This document shows, one piece after another, positions 1 to 10,633 of a stretch of 64,000 nt of DNA. This DNA comes from Crocinitomix algicola (GTDB taxonomy: Bacteria > Bacteroidota > Bacteroidia > Flavobacteriales_D > Crocinitomicaceae), in assembly GCF_001661595.2 (NCBI RefSeq), contig NZ_LYPF02000021.1, positions 45,768 to 109,767 on the forward strand. The letters are read 5' to 3'. The position numbers and the translations under genes were made by a program. Position 1 is the stretch's first letter. Each line of letters begins with the position of its first letter. Below the pieces are notes generated by a model. It ran no database searches. It saw only the letters and a program-made list of their open reading frames with translations, and was not told the origin of the DNA.

Positions 1-2409
1 ATTCTCATCTTCCAATCCGGTCTTCCGTTCCCGAATTTTTTTCATTTCGTTATTCCCGAAGTTATAGGTTAAATTAAAGGCTACACGTTGACTTTCGTAT
101 CCCCCTGAACCATCAAACCGGACATCTCCAAAAGTCGCTTTTGCCTTCCACCATGAGGTAAAAAATATATCAGAACCGGATAAACGCAAAGCCAAACGAT
201 CATTAAAAAACTTCTTTTCTAAAGCTGCATTAAAAGCACCCAAACTTTGTGTAACATAGGTACCGCCCCAAACTGATGGAGAACTAAACCATCCAGACAA
301 TTCAAGCTTAAAGCCCTTTGGCAATAAAAAAGTATTTTGACCATATATACTAACCGTTTCTTGGGTTAATGGCGTGAATTTTTCATCATTAGCCAAATAC
401 GAAGTTGAATATGCATTCACTGATAAGTAAACATTCCACCAACTTTTAACCTGTAGTGGCAAACTTAAACCTAAAGTTATCGTTCGCTGGTCGGCAACAT
501 TTAAGGTTGTTAAAAAAGATTTATCCGTACCCAACGTATCTGTAATTTGAGCAAAATAATCTTCAACATAACTATAACTAACCGATGTTGTAAAACGGTA
601 CTTAAAGGTATGAGACAATCTTGTATTGTAGGCATATTGTGGCTGTAAAAACGGATTCCCCTTCATAAACGATAGTTCGGAAGACTGATTAACAAAAGGA
701 TTTAAAGATTGATAATTTGGTCGTTGAATACGTCTACTAAAATTTAGAGCCCACATGTTATTCTGATTCTGATTGAATGTTAATCCCCCACTTGGAAAAA
801 GATTGGTGTAGGATCTACGAACCGAATCTTCAGAATTAATTTGACTACTCTTTAACTCTCCAAAAGATTGAGTATGTTCAACCCGAACCCCTACCTGCAA
901 ATTCCATTTTTGATTTAACTTTTTAGCGTAATTAATGTAACCTGCTGCAATGTTTTCTGAATAAAGAAATTCATTCGAACGGCTATCATTTCGATAATCA
1001 TTACCATCAACTACATCAAAAAATTCAAACACATTATCCGTTTCGACCATTGACACTTTCATTCCAGCGCCTAATTTTCCACCTAAAAAATATTGGCCAT
1101 AATCCAATTTTGCAGAATATATAGCGATTGAAGTTGGCGTTACCATACGGTAGTTATTTTCAAATAATGTATTCCCGTTGCTTCCATTTAAATATAAATT
1201 AGGTTGATAATTAGAGGACTCCCGATTATAGGCAGCATAGTCCAAATCCAGTGTTAACTCATGCCCTAAAGAATCTTGATAACGGTAATTTATATTACCA
1301 GCACCTTGTGAATTTGTACCATAACCAGTGTTTTCCGCTATTAACTTTTGTTGTGGCGTATTAGATTCAAAAGGAATAATTAAAGTACTTGTGTTACTTG
1401 AGTTTTCAGTGTCAAAATAATTTCCAGAAACCAAAATTCCTAGTGTATGATTATCATTTATAAACCAATCCGTACCAACTTTAGCGTTATGTGCCCCTGC
1501 ATAATAACTATTATCTGTCTCAGAGCTATACAAATAACCATATTGCCAACGATCCATGTCAAAAAATCCCCAGTTACGTCCATAGTTATTACTATACGAA
1601 GCATAAACATTACTCTTTTTATTTCTATGATTTATTGATATAGAACTATTCGCATGATGATTTTTACCATAAGCATAACCCGCTGTAAACGTACCATTAG
1701 TACCCAAATTTTTATCACGTTTAAGTATAATATTAATTATCCCAGCGTTACCAGCTGCATCGTATTTAGATGAAGGTTGTGTTATGATTTCTAACTTATC
1801 AATATCCGCGGCCTGCAGTGTTTTTAAATAATTAATTAAATCATCACCGGCTAAAATCGAAGGTTTATTATCAATATAAACTTGGACACCTGACTTTCCC
1901 TCAACAATAATATCATTATTATTATCGATTATAACACCCGGTGCTTTACGTAACAAATCAAACCCATTAGATCCGGTAGCGTTAAGTGTTTTATCCACAT
2001 TAAACACAGTTTTATCTGGCTCAACTTCAATTATCGGACGTAATTGTAAGACCTGCACAGCTTCAAGTTCACTGTCCGAAATCATTTTTATAATTCCAAT
2101 CTCTATTCCATCTCCAAAGAGTTCAAATTCTTCTGAAATATACTTTTCAAATCCGACAGAAGCAATTTGCAGAAAGTACTTTCCGTTAGCCACTCCATTT
2201 AAAACAAACTTACCCGTGGTATCTGAAACACCAAATTTAGAAACAGTACTATCTGTACTGTTCTTCAATAAAATATTAGCGAAAGGGATAGGTTCATTAT
2301 CATTCAACAACTCACCTGTTACTCGGTTAGCTCCTTGCGAAAATGCAATTACGTTAAACTGAGTAAACAGTAGTAAACATGATAATTTTAAAAAATTCAA
2401 CGTGCACAT
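1..2409 (-). CDS. TonB-dependent-receptor-like outer-membrane beta-barrel protein (3' end cut by window edge)
   Basis: The frame is open from the ATG at 2409 to the window edge, 803 codons. A signal peptide (residues 1 to about 25) is followed by a carboxypeptidase-regulatory-like domain (about 30-105), then a plug-like segment with 'LLRKAPGVIIDNNNDIIVEG' and 'GIINIILKR', then a long Tyr/Asn-rich barrel. The visible end, 'FGNNEMKKIRERKTGLEDE', resembles the usual C-terminus of the outer-membrane beta-barrel family found in Bacteroidota (OMP_b-brl_3), so only a few residues are probably missing. Members lack a clear ligand assignment, and the substrate cannot be told from sequence. It is monocistronic here, transcribed towards the window edge. 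Family confidence is high, function unknown. Confidence 0.88.
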   Translation of the reverse strand, partial: MCTLNFLKLSCLLLFTQFNVIAFSQGANRVTGELLNDNEPIPFANILLKNSTDSTVSKFGVSDTTGKFVLNGVANGKYFLQIASVGFEKYISEEFELFGDGIEIGIIKMISDSELEAVQVLQLRPIIEVEPDKTVFNVDKTLNATGSNGFDLLRKAPGVIIDNNNDIIVEGKSGVQVYIDNKPSILAGDDLINYLKTLQAADIDKLEIITQPSSKYDAAGNAGIINIILKRDKNLGTNGTFTAGYAYGKNHHANSSISINHRNKKSNVYASYSNNYGRNWGFFDMDRWQYGYLYSSETDNSYYAGAHNAKVGTDWFINDNHTLGILVSGNYFDTENSSNTSTLIIPFESNTPQQKLIAENTGYGTNSQGAGNINYRYQDSLGHELTLDLDYAAYNRESSNYQPNLYLNGSNGNTLFENNYRMVTPTSIAIYSAKLDYGQYFLGGKLGAGMKVSMVETDNVFEFFDVVDGNDYRNDSRSNEFLYSENIAAGYINYAKKLNQKWNLQVGVRVEHTQSFGELKSSQINSEDSVRRSYTNLFPSGGLTFNQNQNNMWALNFSRRIQRPNYQSLNPFVNQSSELSFMKGNPFLQPQYAYNTRLSHTFKYRFTTSVSYSYVEDYFAQITDTLGTDKSFLTTLNVADQRTITLGLSLPLQVKSWWNVYLSVNAYSTSYLANDEKFTPLTQETVSIYGQNTFLLPKGFKLELSGWFSSPSVWGGTYVTQSLGAFNAALEKKFFNDRLALRLSGSDIFFTSWWKAKATFGDVRFDGSGGYESQRVAFNLTYNFGNNEMKKIRERKTGLEDEN

Positions 2410-2534
2410 AATTATAATTTATATGTACAAAGTTCAATATACCATACCGAACAACAATTGGAAATGAAGATGAACAGTTACAAAATCTGTTCAACGTCAT
2501 AGATTAAGGTTAAAAGGTATTTATTTTTACCCTT

Positions 2535-3512
2535 TTAATTCATTTTTTTGGATTCTTTATTCCAAAAACCATAAAATAATTGTTTCCAAAACGATTTAGG
2601 GAATTGCTCTACATCTTTAAATCCCAGACGAATATCTCTTCCAGAATACGGCACATAATTAGTTCTAAATATATAATCCCATAAACTTAAAGAAATTCCA
2701 AAATTAGCACCATATTGATGATCATCGGGTAGTTCGTAGGCATGATGCCAAATATGCATTCTAGGATTGTTAAAAACGTATTTTAATGGACCATAAGAAA
2801 TATCAATATTGGCGTGATTAATGTGCCCTATTGCGATGGCTAAATAATGTGCAATAAACGCAGTTTCTAGTGTAAAGCCGCCAATAAAAAGCATCGCTAA
2901 ATATTTCATTGGGGTATAAAAAACATTTTCCATCCAATGATACCTTAAATGAGCAGCAAATCCCATTTGTTCTACTGAATGATGGACTTGATGGAAACGC
3001 CATAAAAAGTTGAACCGATGCAATAAAAAATGTGTAAACCACTGCACAAAATCTAACGCTAAAAAGAAAATAATAAATTGCAAAACCGGGTGAAGGCTGG
3101 ATAGGTTGAACAACGAATAGGCTGACAAGTCTCCGCCTACAATATTTATAAAGCCCTGTTCAGTTATATTGGCAATAGCTGCAAATATTATCAAGCGGAA
3201 AAGAAAGAAGTTGAAAATCATATAAAAAGCATCCAACCAAAAATCCTTTCTAAAAACAGGCTGATTCTTGCGCCAAGGAAAAACTATTTCTAACAACCAA
3301 ACCAAAAGCGATAATCCAATTAATAACCAAAAATAATTGATATACCACGGCTCCGTTTGAAAGGTTATTTCACGCCATAGATATCCTCCATATCCGATGA
3401 ATGAATCGATAAAAACATCAAAAAATGAAACTATTGAACTTTCAGTTCCTTGCGAATAAGACACTCTACTCACAACAAGTCCAATAAATAAAAATACTAC
3501 CCTTATGCCCAT
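2535..3512 (-). CDS. sterol desaturase / fatty acid hydroxylase family membrane protein
   Basis: A 325-residue integral membrane protein with an N-terminal signal-like segment and several hydrophobic helices. The histidine clusters of the di-iron fatty acid hydroxylase superfamily are present: HFLLHR, HQVHHS, a middle His at GHINHAN and a final HIWHH. These would bind two irons for oxygen-dependent hydroxylation or desaturation of a lipid at the membrane. The substrate is unknown; bacterial members act on sterols, carotenoids, ether lipids or other lipids. It reads away from the kbl gene and shares no operon. A second, smaller member of the same superfamily lies at 5654-6097. Confidence 0.85.
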   Translation of the reverse strand: MGIRVVFLFIGLVVSRVSYSQGTESSIVSFFDVFIDSFIGYGGYLWREITFQTEPWYINYFWLLIGLSLLVWLLEIVFPWRKNQPVFRKDFWLDAFYMIFNFFLFRLIIFAAIANITEQGFINIVGGDLSAYSLFNLSSLHPVLQFIIFFLALDFVQWFTHFLLHRFNFLWRFHQVHHSVEQMGFAAHLRYHWMENVFYTPMKYLAMLFIGGFTLETAFIAHYLAIAIGHINHANIDISYGPLKYVFNNPRMHIWHHAYELPDDHQYGANFGISLSLWDYIFRTNYVPYSGRDIRLGFKDVEQFPKSFWKQLFYGFWNKESKKMN

Positions 3513-3613
3513 AAAACGATTCTATTTTTCAATTCTTTCTGTTTGATTAAAAACAGATAATCGACTTTTAGTATACAAACAAATTCTACGCTAAGTTAGT
3601 TCAATTGAATCAT

Positions 3614-3621
3614 TATCTTTG
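3614..3621 (+). promoter_or_regulatory. Bacteroidota -7 promoter element (TATCTTTG) of kbl
   Basis: TATCTTTG matches the TAnnTTTG consensus of the Bacteroidota primary sigma factor. It lies 27 nt before the ATG at 3649. Because it overlaps the alternative TTG start at 3619, it shows that the longer reading frame cannot be the true protein. No good -33 TTTG was seen. Confidence 0.6.
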
Positions 3622-3648
3622 TATCATATATTACAAAGCACTGAAATT

Positions 3649-4839
3649 ATGATTGGAAAACTAGAAGAACAACTACAAAATGAATTAGCGGCAATTAAAG
3701 AAGCTGGTCTTTATAAAGAAGAGCGAATTATTGTTACACCCCAAGGTGCGGAAGTGACCGTGGATAGTGGTGACGATGTTGTAATCATGTGTGCTAATAA
3801 TTACCTAGGTTTATCCAGTCATCCTAAAGTAATTGAAGGAGCTAAGAAAGCACTTGACAGTCATGGTTTTGGTATGTCTTCTGTGAGATTCATATGCGGA
3901 ACGCAAGATATTCACAAAACACTAGAGCGAAAAATTTCTGAGTTTCTAGGAATGGAAGATACGATTTTATATGCTGCCGCTTTTGATGCCAATGGAGGTG
4001 TATTTGAACCACTCTTTGGTAAAGAAGATGCCATAATTTCTGATGAGTTAAATCATGCTTCAATTATTGATGGCGTTCGTTTATGCAAAGCTGCACGTTA
4101 CCGTTATAAAAACTCTGATATGGCAGATTTGGAGGAGCAATTGAAAGCCGCCCAAAGTCATAGGAATAGAATTATTGTAACTGACGGAGTATTTTCTATG
4201 GATGGTTACGTAGCTAAGTTAGATCAAATTTGTGATTTGGCAGAAAAATACGATGCACTTGTTATGGTTGACGATTGCCATGCTACAGGATTTATTGGTA
4301 AAACAGGACGCGGTACACACGAACACAACAATGTAATGGGACGTGTTGACATCATCACGGGCACACTTGGCAAAGCATTGGGTGGTGCCATGGGTGGATT
4401 CACAGCTGCGAAAAAAGAAATCATTGATATGTTGCGACAACGATCTAGACCTTATTTATTCTCAAATTCACTTGCCCCTTCTATAGTAGGTGCTTCTATC
4501 GCCGTATTTGATTTGTTAAGTGAATCAACTGAATTGCGTGATCGTTTAGAAGAGAATGCAGCATACTTTAAAGCGGGAGTGAAAAAAGCTGGATTAGACG
4601 TCAGAGAAGGAGATTCCCCAATTGTTCCTGTTATGCTTTATGACGCAAAAATTGCGCAAGAATTTGCGGCTAAATTATTAGATGAAGGTGTTTATGCCAT
4701 TGGATTCTTTTACCCAGTTGTACCGAAAGAACAAGCAAGAATTCGTGTTCAATTGTCTGCTGCCCATACAAAAGCGCAACTTGACAAAGCTATTGCTGCG
4801 TTTGAAAAGGTTGGTAAAGAGCTGGGTGTAATTAAATAA
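3649..4839 (+). CDS. kbl: glycine C-acetyltransferase (2-amino-3-ketobutyrate CoA ligase)
   Basis: A PLP-dependent alpha-oxoamine synthase of 396 residues, close to the 398 of E. coli Kbl. It condenses glycine and acetyl-CoA to 2-amino-3-ketobutyrate, or runs the reverse step in threonine breakdown. Seen features are the N-terminal '[12 protein letters not shown]', '[18 protein letters not shown]', the cofactor aspartate region 'VDDCHATG', and the Schiff-base lysine in 'GTLGKALGG' (about K242). The ATG at 3649 is chosen over an upstream TTG at 3619 because the promoter element overlaps the latter. Threonine dehydrogenase, its usual partner, is not next door. Related enzymes (serine palmitoyltransferase, KAPA synthase) are less likely given the Kbl-type N-terminus. 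Confidence 0.93.
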   Translation: MIGKLEEQLQNELAAIKEAGLYKEERIIVTPQGAEVTVDSGDDVVIMCANNYLGLSSHPKVIEGAKKALDSHGFGMSSVRFICGTQDIHKTLERKISEFLGMEDTILYAAAFDANGGVFEPLFGKEDAIISDELNHASIIDGVRLCKAARYRYKNSDMADLEEQLKAAQSHRNRIIVTDGVFSMDGYVAKLDQICDLAEKYDALVMVDDCHATGFIGKTGRGTHEHNNVMGRVDIITGTLGKALGGAMGGFTAAKKEIIDMLRQRSRPYLFSNSLAPSIVGASIAVFDLLSESTELRDRLEENAAYFKAGVKKAGLDVREGDSPIVPVMLYDAKIAQEFAAKLLDEGVYAIGFFYPVVPKEQARIRVQLSAAHTKAQLDKAIAAFEKVGKELGVIK

Positions 4840-4846
4840 AACGAAG

Positions 4847-5587
4847 ATGAAAAAAATTTGGTATATCGCATGCATCAGTCTTGTTATAAGCTGTCAAAAT
4901 AGTACTAATGAGAATACTGAAGTAGACACAGGCACTGTTCAAGAAATTGAACCGAATCAAAAAGAACTCGATGAAATTGCTTTACTTGAACAGCCTCAGC
5001 TAATACAGGACTTCTTTGCTATTGATGAAACTATTTTAGGCGATGATTTTTGTTTTGACAAACAAGAAGTAAGTCAAGCAATTTTACACAATAATTCAGC
5101 TGTTGATTGGAAAAAATTTGAACTATCTGATCATTATTTTACAATAAATGAGAGTAAATGTGGTGTCCTTTTAGAATTCATGACTTTTGAATTGGGTGAA
5201 AAGAAAGTCGCTTTTTTAAGTCAAATGAACGAAGGCAAACAACAATTCAATTATTTGATCTGGGACAATAAAAAAAATCAATGGAAAAATTCGAATGATT
5301 ACCCTAAACCCGAGTTAACCGCCTATTTTTCTGACTTAAACGAAGATGAAATAGAGAAAGTCAATGAATATGGTACAGATTTAGTGTATATTAATCCACA
5401 ATATATTGGAGCAACTTTTGTGTTTTCCGAATGGGGTATGATGATGAATATGGGTGAAAAGCAAATGGATCAATTTACCTCACCTATTCGACATGAATTT
5501 GAACTAAAAGTCGTTGACAACCAACTCGTATTAGAACAAGTTGATTTAATTTTGGGCACTGAGAAGGATAGCGTTTTAGCCATTTAA
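4847..5587 (+). CDS. hypothetical lipoprotein
   Basis: A 246-residue protein with a lipoprotein signal: a basic start, a hydrophobic stretch, then the lipobox 'LVISC' with Cys near residue 16. A Thr/Asn/Glu-rich linker follows, so it should be anchored to the membrane and exposed to the periplasm or surface. I recognise no domain in the remaining acidic, Asp/Glu-rich sequence. It starts 7 bp after kbl and may be co-transcribed with it, but nothing in its sequence suggests a role in glycine metabolism. Confidence 0.75.
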   Translation: MKKIWYIACISLVISCQNSTNENTEVDTGTVQEIEPNQKELDEIALLEQPQLIQDFFAIDETILGDDFCFDKQEVSQAILHNNSAVDWKKFELSDHYFTINESKCGVLLEFMTFELGEKKVAFLSQMNEGKQQFNYLIWDNKKNQWKNSNDYPKPELTAYFSDLNEDEIEKVNEYGTDLVYINPQYIGATFVFSEWGMMMNMGEKQMDQFTSPIRHEFELKVVDNQLVLEQVDLILGTEKDSVLAI

Positions 5588-5653
5588 AAGAACGAATAAA
5601 ACAATATCTCATTTCGTGTGTTTCTAGTACTGAACAACCTTATAAATGAGGAT

Positions 5654-6097
5654 ATGATTTTATTTATTTCGATAATCGCTGCTTTTTTCTTTATGGAATT
5701 TATGGCTTGGTTTACCCATAAGTATATCATGCATGGATTTTTGTGGAACCTACATGAAGACCATCATAAACCGACCGGTAAACTTTTCCAAAAAAACGAT
5801 CTATTCTTCCTTATTTTTGCAATTCCCTCTTGGCTAACTATTATGTTTGGCTTCATCTATAACAACTCAATCTCAATAGGAATTGGTTTTGGCATCGCTC
5901 TCTACGGTTTAGCTTACTTTTTGATGCATGATGTCCTTATTCATCGTAGAAAAAAATGGTTCGATAAAACTGATAATCGCTATTTTAAAGCCGCAAGAAA
6001 AGCGCATAAAGTGCATCATAAAAACCAAGAAAAGGAAGACGGCAAATGCTTTGGCATGCTAATCTTCCCTTTCAAGTATTTTAAAGAAGCTAAATAA
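5654..6097 (+). CDS. beta-carotene hydroxylase-like (CrtZ family) membrane protein
   Basis: A 147-residue membrane protein carrying the histidine motifs of the CrtZ-type di-iron hydroxylases: HKYIMH, HEDHH, HDVLIHRR and HKVHH. CrtZ adds 3-hydroxyl groups to beta-ionone rings, giving zeaxanthin, which is a common pigment in marine Bacteroidota. I prefer the ATG at 5654, which starts directly with the first membrane helix, to the GTG at 5618 that would add 12 unlikely residues. No other carotenoid gene lies nearby, so the substrate rests on family membership and length only. Confidence 0.8.
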   Translation: MILFISIIAAFFFMEFMAWFTHKYIMHGFLWNLHEDHHKPTGKLFQKNDLFFLIFAIPSWLTIMFGFIYNNSISIGIGFGIALYGLAYFLMHDVLIHRRKKWFDKTDNRYFKAARKAHKVHHKNQEKEDGKCFGMLIFPFKYFKEAK

Positions 6098-6099
6098 AA

Positions 6100-6861
6100 C
6101 TACTTTAAACTAACATTTTTACCTAAGGCATATCTTACTCCTACATTGCACATAACAGATCCATTAAATATATTTGGCGGCGTCTCAGGGTAATAATTCT
6201 TAGGGTCATTCCGATCACTCTCATTCAAATAAATAGGCGTTCCAAAAATGCCCGCCAGTGATGCATGCACCATTAAATGGTTTGAAATAGGCACATCCAA
6301 ATTAAGTGAAAGCCTTAAATCGGTATTCAAAAAATGATAATTGACTTGTGCAAAATCATGCTCGCCTATGACTTGTTGATGACCATTACCTTGATCAGTA
6401 AAGTAGTCATAATTTTCCGGAGTAACAATCTCAGCAAATTCCCAGGTTCCATCCTCATTGATTGCATATCCAATATTTTGCCTTTGTAAAAACTGACTTC
6501 GATATGCAAGATTTAAATCTAAACCTAATGAAAATCCAAATTTTAAATCGCGTTCTAAACCGAGCCTTAGATTAAATTGATTCCTTCTGCTCGTCTGACG
6601 TGTCATAAGAACAGTTGTGTCTGAAGCAGAATAGACAGATTCAGGGGAAAAATAGTTCCCTTGACCTCCAACTGTAAACCCAATTTTATAGCGATAGCTT
6701 TCACCGAAAGGATTTCGGAATTCTAAACCAAATTTATTGAGTTGATCCGTGGAGAAAACCACTCCTAAATCCTTGTACCTTTCATTAGGTGAATCTTGTC
6801 CATACCCTAAAACTGAACTTGATAATCCAATACCTAAACCAATAATTCTAAACCAATTCAT
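6100..6861 (-). CDS. hypothetical outer-membrane beta-barrel-like protein
   Basis: A signal peptide ('GIGLSSSVLGYGQ') precedes about 230 residues of alternating aromatic and polar segments with many 'xLxLxLxLxx' strands, such as 'FNLRLGLERDLKFGFSLGLD'. It ends in a strand-like 'NVGVRYALGKNVSLK'. This suggests a small outer-membrane barrel, but no named family is recognised. The ATG at 6861 gives a clean signal peptide; an ATG at 6891 would add ten residues. It is the last gene of the sigma factor / TonB operon, 14 to 44 bp after the TonB-like gene, so it is likely produced together with them. Confidence 0.65.
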   Translation of the reverse strand: MNWFRIIGLGIGLSSSVLGYGQDSPNERYKDLGVVFSTDQLNKFGLEFRNPFGESYRYKIGFTVGGQGNYFSPESVYSASDTTVLMTRQTSRRNQFNLRLGLERDLKFGFSLGLDLNLAYRSQFLQRQNIGYAINEDGTWEFAEIVTPENYDYFTDQGNGHQQVIGEHDFAQVNYHFLNTDLRLSLNLDVPISNHLMVHASLAGIFGTPIYLNESDRNDPKNYYPETPPNIFNGSVMCNVGVRYALGKNVSLK

Positions 6862-6905
6862 AAGCGTTATTTTCACTTGTAAACGAGTCATTTAAGTAAA
6901 TAGTA

Positions 6906-7730
6906 TCACTCAAACGAAAAATTTATTGGCAAGGTATAGTAGGCTGGCTTGGGTTGACCATTGACCATTGCCGGTATCCATTTTGGCATCAAACCCACCA
7001 CCCTCAACGCTTCTTTATCGATTGATTTACTCACCCCTTTCTCTACCCGGGTATTCTTAATGTTTCCCTCAATATCAATTGTAAAGCGAACATAAACAAT
7101 TCCTTGATTTCCGTTTATTAATGCCTCTTTCGGGTAGTTGATGTTTTGGTTAATAAAGTTTGATAGTGCAGAAAATCCTCCAGGATATGTTGGTTCGACA
7201 TTGATTTGAGTCTCATTGATTTCGCTATCATTGTCAATTGACCTTTTTTCTAATTCGTCCGAATTATTATTTTCTTCTAAATAAAATTCTTGCGAGCTGA
7301 TTGTTGAATCGGAGCCTATAATTACCAATGCTGTATCTGTTTCCTCCAATTCTTCAATAAAAGAATCTTCAATTGCCTTATCTGAAACGCATGTTTCTAA
7401 TTTCAATTTTCTTTGAGATGACACAAATTGAACTAGGCTTGTTTCCTTATTTAGGTTGAAATACAAAAAGAATATAGATGTCATTGCAAATGCTATAAAC
7501 AACCCTCGTAAGAACAACTTCCGAAAACGATATTTGCGATAGGCAAGTTGCGCATCTTGCTTTAAGCCATATGCATTTAAACCTTCCTGAAACAATTGCT
7601 GAAACATTACTTTTTGATTAAAATCGGAATCCAACTTTATTTTACGCTCAAACTCCCTGCCTTCCATTTCTGACAACTTTCCAGACAAATACAAGTCGAT
7701 ACGTTCCATTTCTTCTAATTCTCTTCTCAT
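6906..7730 (-). CDS. anti-sigma-like N-terminus fused to a TonB C-terminal domain
   Basis: 274 residues. The cytoplasmic N-terminus (1-70), 'ERIDLYLSGKLSEMEGREFE', resembles the helical start of Bacteroidota anti-sigma factors. One membrane helix follows (about 72-92), then an acidic periplasmic linker, and a TonB C-terminal domain (about 185-274) with 'YPKEALINGNQGIVYVRFTI' and 'WIPAMVNGQPKPAYYTLPI'. TonB domains contact outer-membrane transporters. The start overlaps the sigma-factor stop by 4 bp, which supports translational coupling and a sigma/anti-sigma pair. I infer that the periplasmic TonB domain may sense the envelope and control release of the sigma factor; a simple energy-transducer role is the alternative. 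Confidence 0.8.
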   Translation of the reverse strand: MRRELEEMERIDLYLSGKLSEMEGREFERKIKLDSDFNQKVMFQQLFQEGLNAYGLKQDAQLAYRKYRFRKLFLRGLFIAFAMTSIFFLYFNLNKETSLVQFVSSQRKLKLETCVSDKAIEDSFIEELEETDTALVIIGSDSTISSQEFYLEENNNSDELEKRSIDNDSEINETQINVEPTYPGGFSALSNFINQNINYPKEALINGNQGIVYVRFTIDIEGNIKNTRVEKGVSKSIDKEALRVVGLMPKWIPAMVNGQPKPAYYTLPINFSFE

Positions 7731-8293
7731 AATTGATGATTTAAAGAATTAGCACCCCAATCAACAGCCATTTTGCGTGCTTTTTCCATGCACTTGTACT
7801 TTTTCGTTTTTGCCGTTTGAACTGATTTGTAATTCAACTGCTTCGCAATTGATTCTAAGGAATGCTTTTTATAGTAAAATGATACTAAAACAGTACGACA
7901 AGTTTCACCTAGCTTTGAAATAATCTTTTCAACGATTTTATAACGCAACTCTAGTAAGGTAAAATCTTCCAATTCAGATTGATCTTTAAGTTCAATTCCA
8001 ATTGATTCATTCTTTTTATTTCGAACACGTTTCTTTTTAAGTTCATTCTTCCAAAGAAGTTTACACGTGTTGATTAAGAATCCTTCTACCTTAACTTCAG
8101 ATTGATCAGAAAAAGCATTCACTTTATTGTACAGGACGATTAAGCCATCTTGAAAAACATCCAAGGCTTCACTTTTTGTGCCCGAATTAGATTTCACATA
8201 AGCTTCAACTTTGCTTAAATTTTTATAGAGGTAGCGGAATGCTTTTTCGTGCATTCCACACTTTAGTTGTTGGATTAACTTTTCATTTGTCAT
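7727..8293 (-). CDS. ECF-type RNA polymerase sigma factor
   Basis: 188 residues with sigma-70 region 2 ('ALDVFQDGLIVLYNKV') and region 4 ('LGETCRTVLVSFYYKKHSLE' followed by the helix-turn-helix 'IAKQLNYKSVQTAKTKKYKC'). This is the short ECF layout lacking regions 1 and 3. It is first in a three-gene operon with the anti-sigma/TonB protein (4-bp overlap) and a small barrel protein, so it probably responds to envelope state and may control its own operon. The targets are not visible. Confidence 0.87.
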   Translation of the reverse strand: MTNEKLIQQLKCGMHEKAFRYLYKNLSKVEAYVKSNSGTKSEALDVFQDGLIVLYNKVNAFSDQSEVKVEGFLINTCKLLWKNELKKKRVRNKKNESIGIELKDQSELEDFTLLELRYKIVEKIISKLGETCRTVLVSFYYKKHSLESIAKQLNYKSVQTAKTKKYKCMEKARKMAVDWGANSLNHQL

Positions 8294-8350
8294 TTAATCG
8301 GTATTTATCACCAATGTAATCAACTCGAAAAGGTAACCAGAAAATTCAAT

Positions 8351-8914
8351 TTATTTCGAAAATGCCTCAATACATGTTTCTCGAATAGTCCATATTTGAT
8401 TAAGGTCTACTGCTAATTGAGTGGCATATTTTTTTATAAATTTCTTATGTAAATCTTGCTTGAAGCTATTGATTTGATCTGCATTAATTTCGATCGTCTT
8501 CAAGAACTTAAAATCAATTTTTTTTCGCTTTTCGTTTAGACCAGATACATCTACGAATTGTTCATTTATTTCTAAAAAACAATGGGCTTCGGGAATAAAA
8601 GCTAGTTCATTTTTCTGTAAAATAGGTTTCAATCGAGAATCGAATTCCGCATCCATTAAAAAAAAACCTATGAACAGGTGTACATTATGCCAACCTTGTT
8701 CATGAGCTACTGCCTTTATCAGCGCATTTTTCGTGCTACATGTCCCTTTTTCTTCAGCTAAAACCAACGAATGATTACGGTGGGAGTTTCTACCATAAGG
8801 TAACTGTTCAACCCATTCTAATAAACTTTGAAGAGAAAAAATTCCATAATTGGCACACTCATTTGACAATGGTCCTAGCTGACCATCAATTAATAAATGA
8901 GCAAGTGGCTGCAT
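8351..8914 (-). CDS. transglutaminase-like fold protein (putative)
   Basis: 187 residues without a signal peptide. The spacing 'EEKGTCSTKNAL' ... 'EAHCFLEI' ... 'FVDVSG' matches the Cys, His and Asp order of transglutaminase/protease-like domains, in which the Cys sits in 'GxCxxKxxL' and the Asp in 'W/hxDxT/S'. I infer a cysteine hydrolase or transferase fold; activity is not proven. It lies 3 bp after the carboxylase gene on the same strand, so it could be its operon partner. No recognised family name. Confidence 0.6.
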   Translation of the reverse strand: MQPLAHLLIDGQLGPLSNECANYGIFSLQSLLEWVEQLPYGRNSHRNHSLVLAEEKGTCSTKNALIKAVAHEQGWHNVHLFIGFFLMDAEFDSRLKPILQKNELAFIPEAHCFLEINEQFVDVSGLNEKRKKIDFKFLKTIEINADQINSFKQDLHKKFIKKYATQLAVDLNQIWTIRETCIEAFSK

Positions 8915-8917
8915 AAT

Positions 8918-10459
<1,542 letters not shown>

Positions 10460-10633
10460 GCTATAATTTTAGAATAGAAAACTAAGTTAATACAAATTTC
10501 TTAAGCGATGGAATTAAACCGCTGTTGAATCCAATAAAACAACAAAAATAGAGCCTTAGATGTGAGCTTTAAATACAAGAAACTTTGGTATAATATCTGT
10601 AACCATAATCTTGTTTAAGTACTATATTTAGGC

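Noticed and set aside
1447..1638. 63-residue plus-strand ORF
   Set aside because: It is a shadow of the outer-membrane receptor gene read on the opposite strand.
3619..3648. TTG start extending kbl by ten residues
   Set aside because: It overlaps the -7 promoter box TATCTTTG and the resulting residues do not match the family N-terminus.
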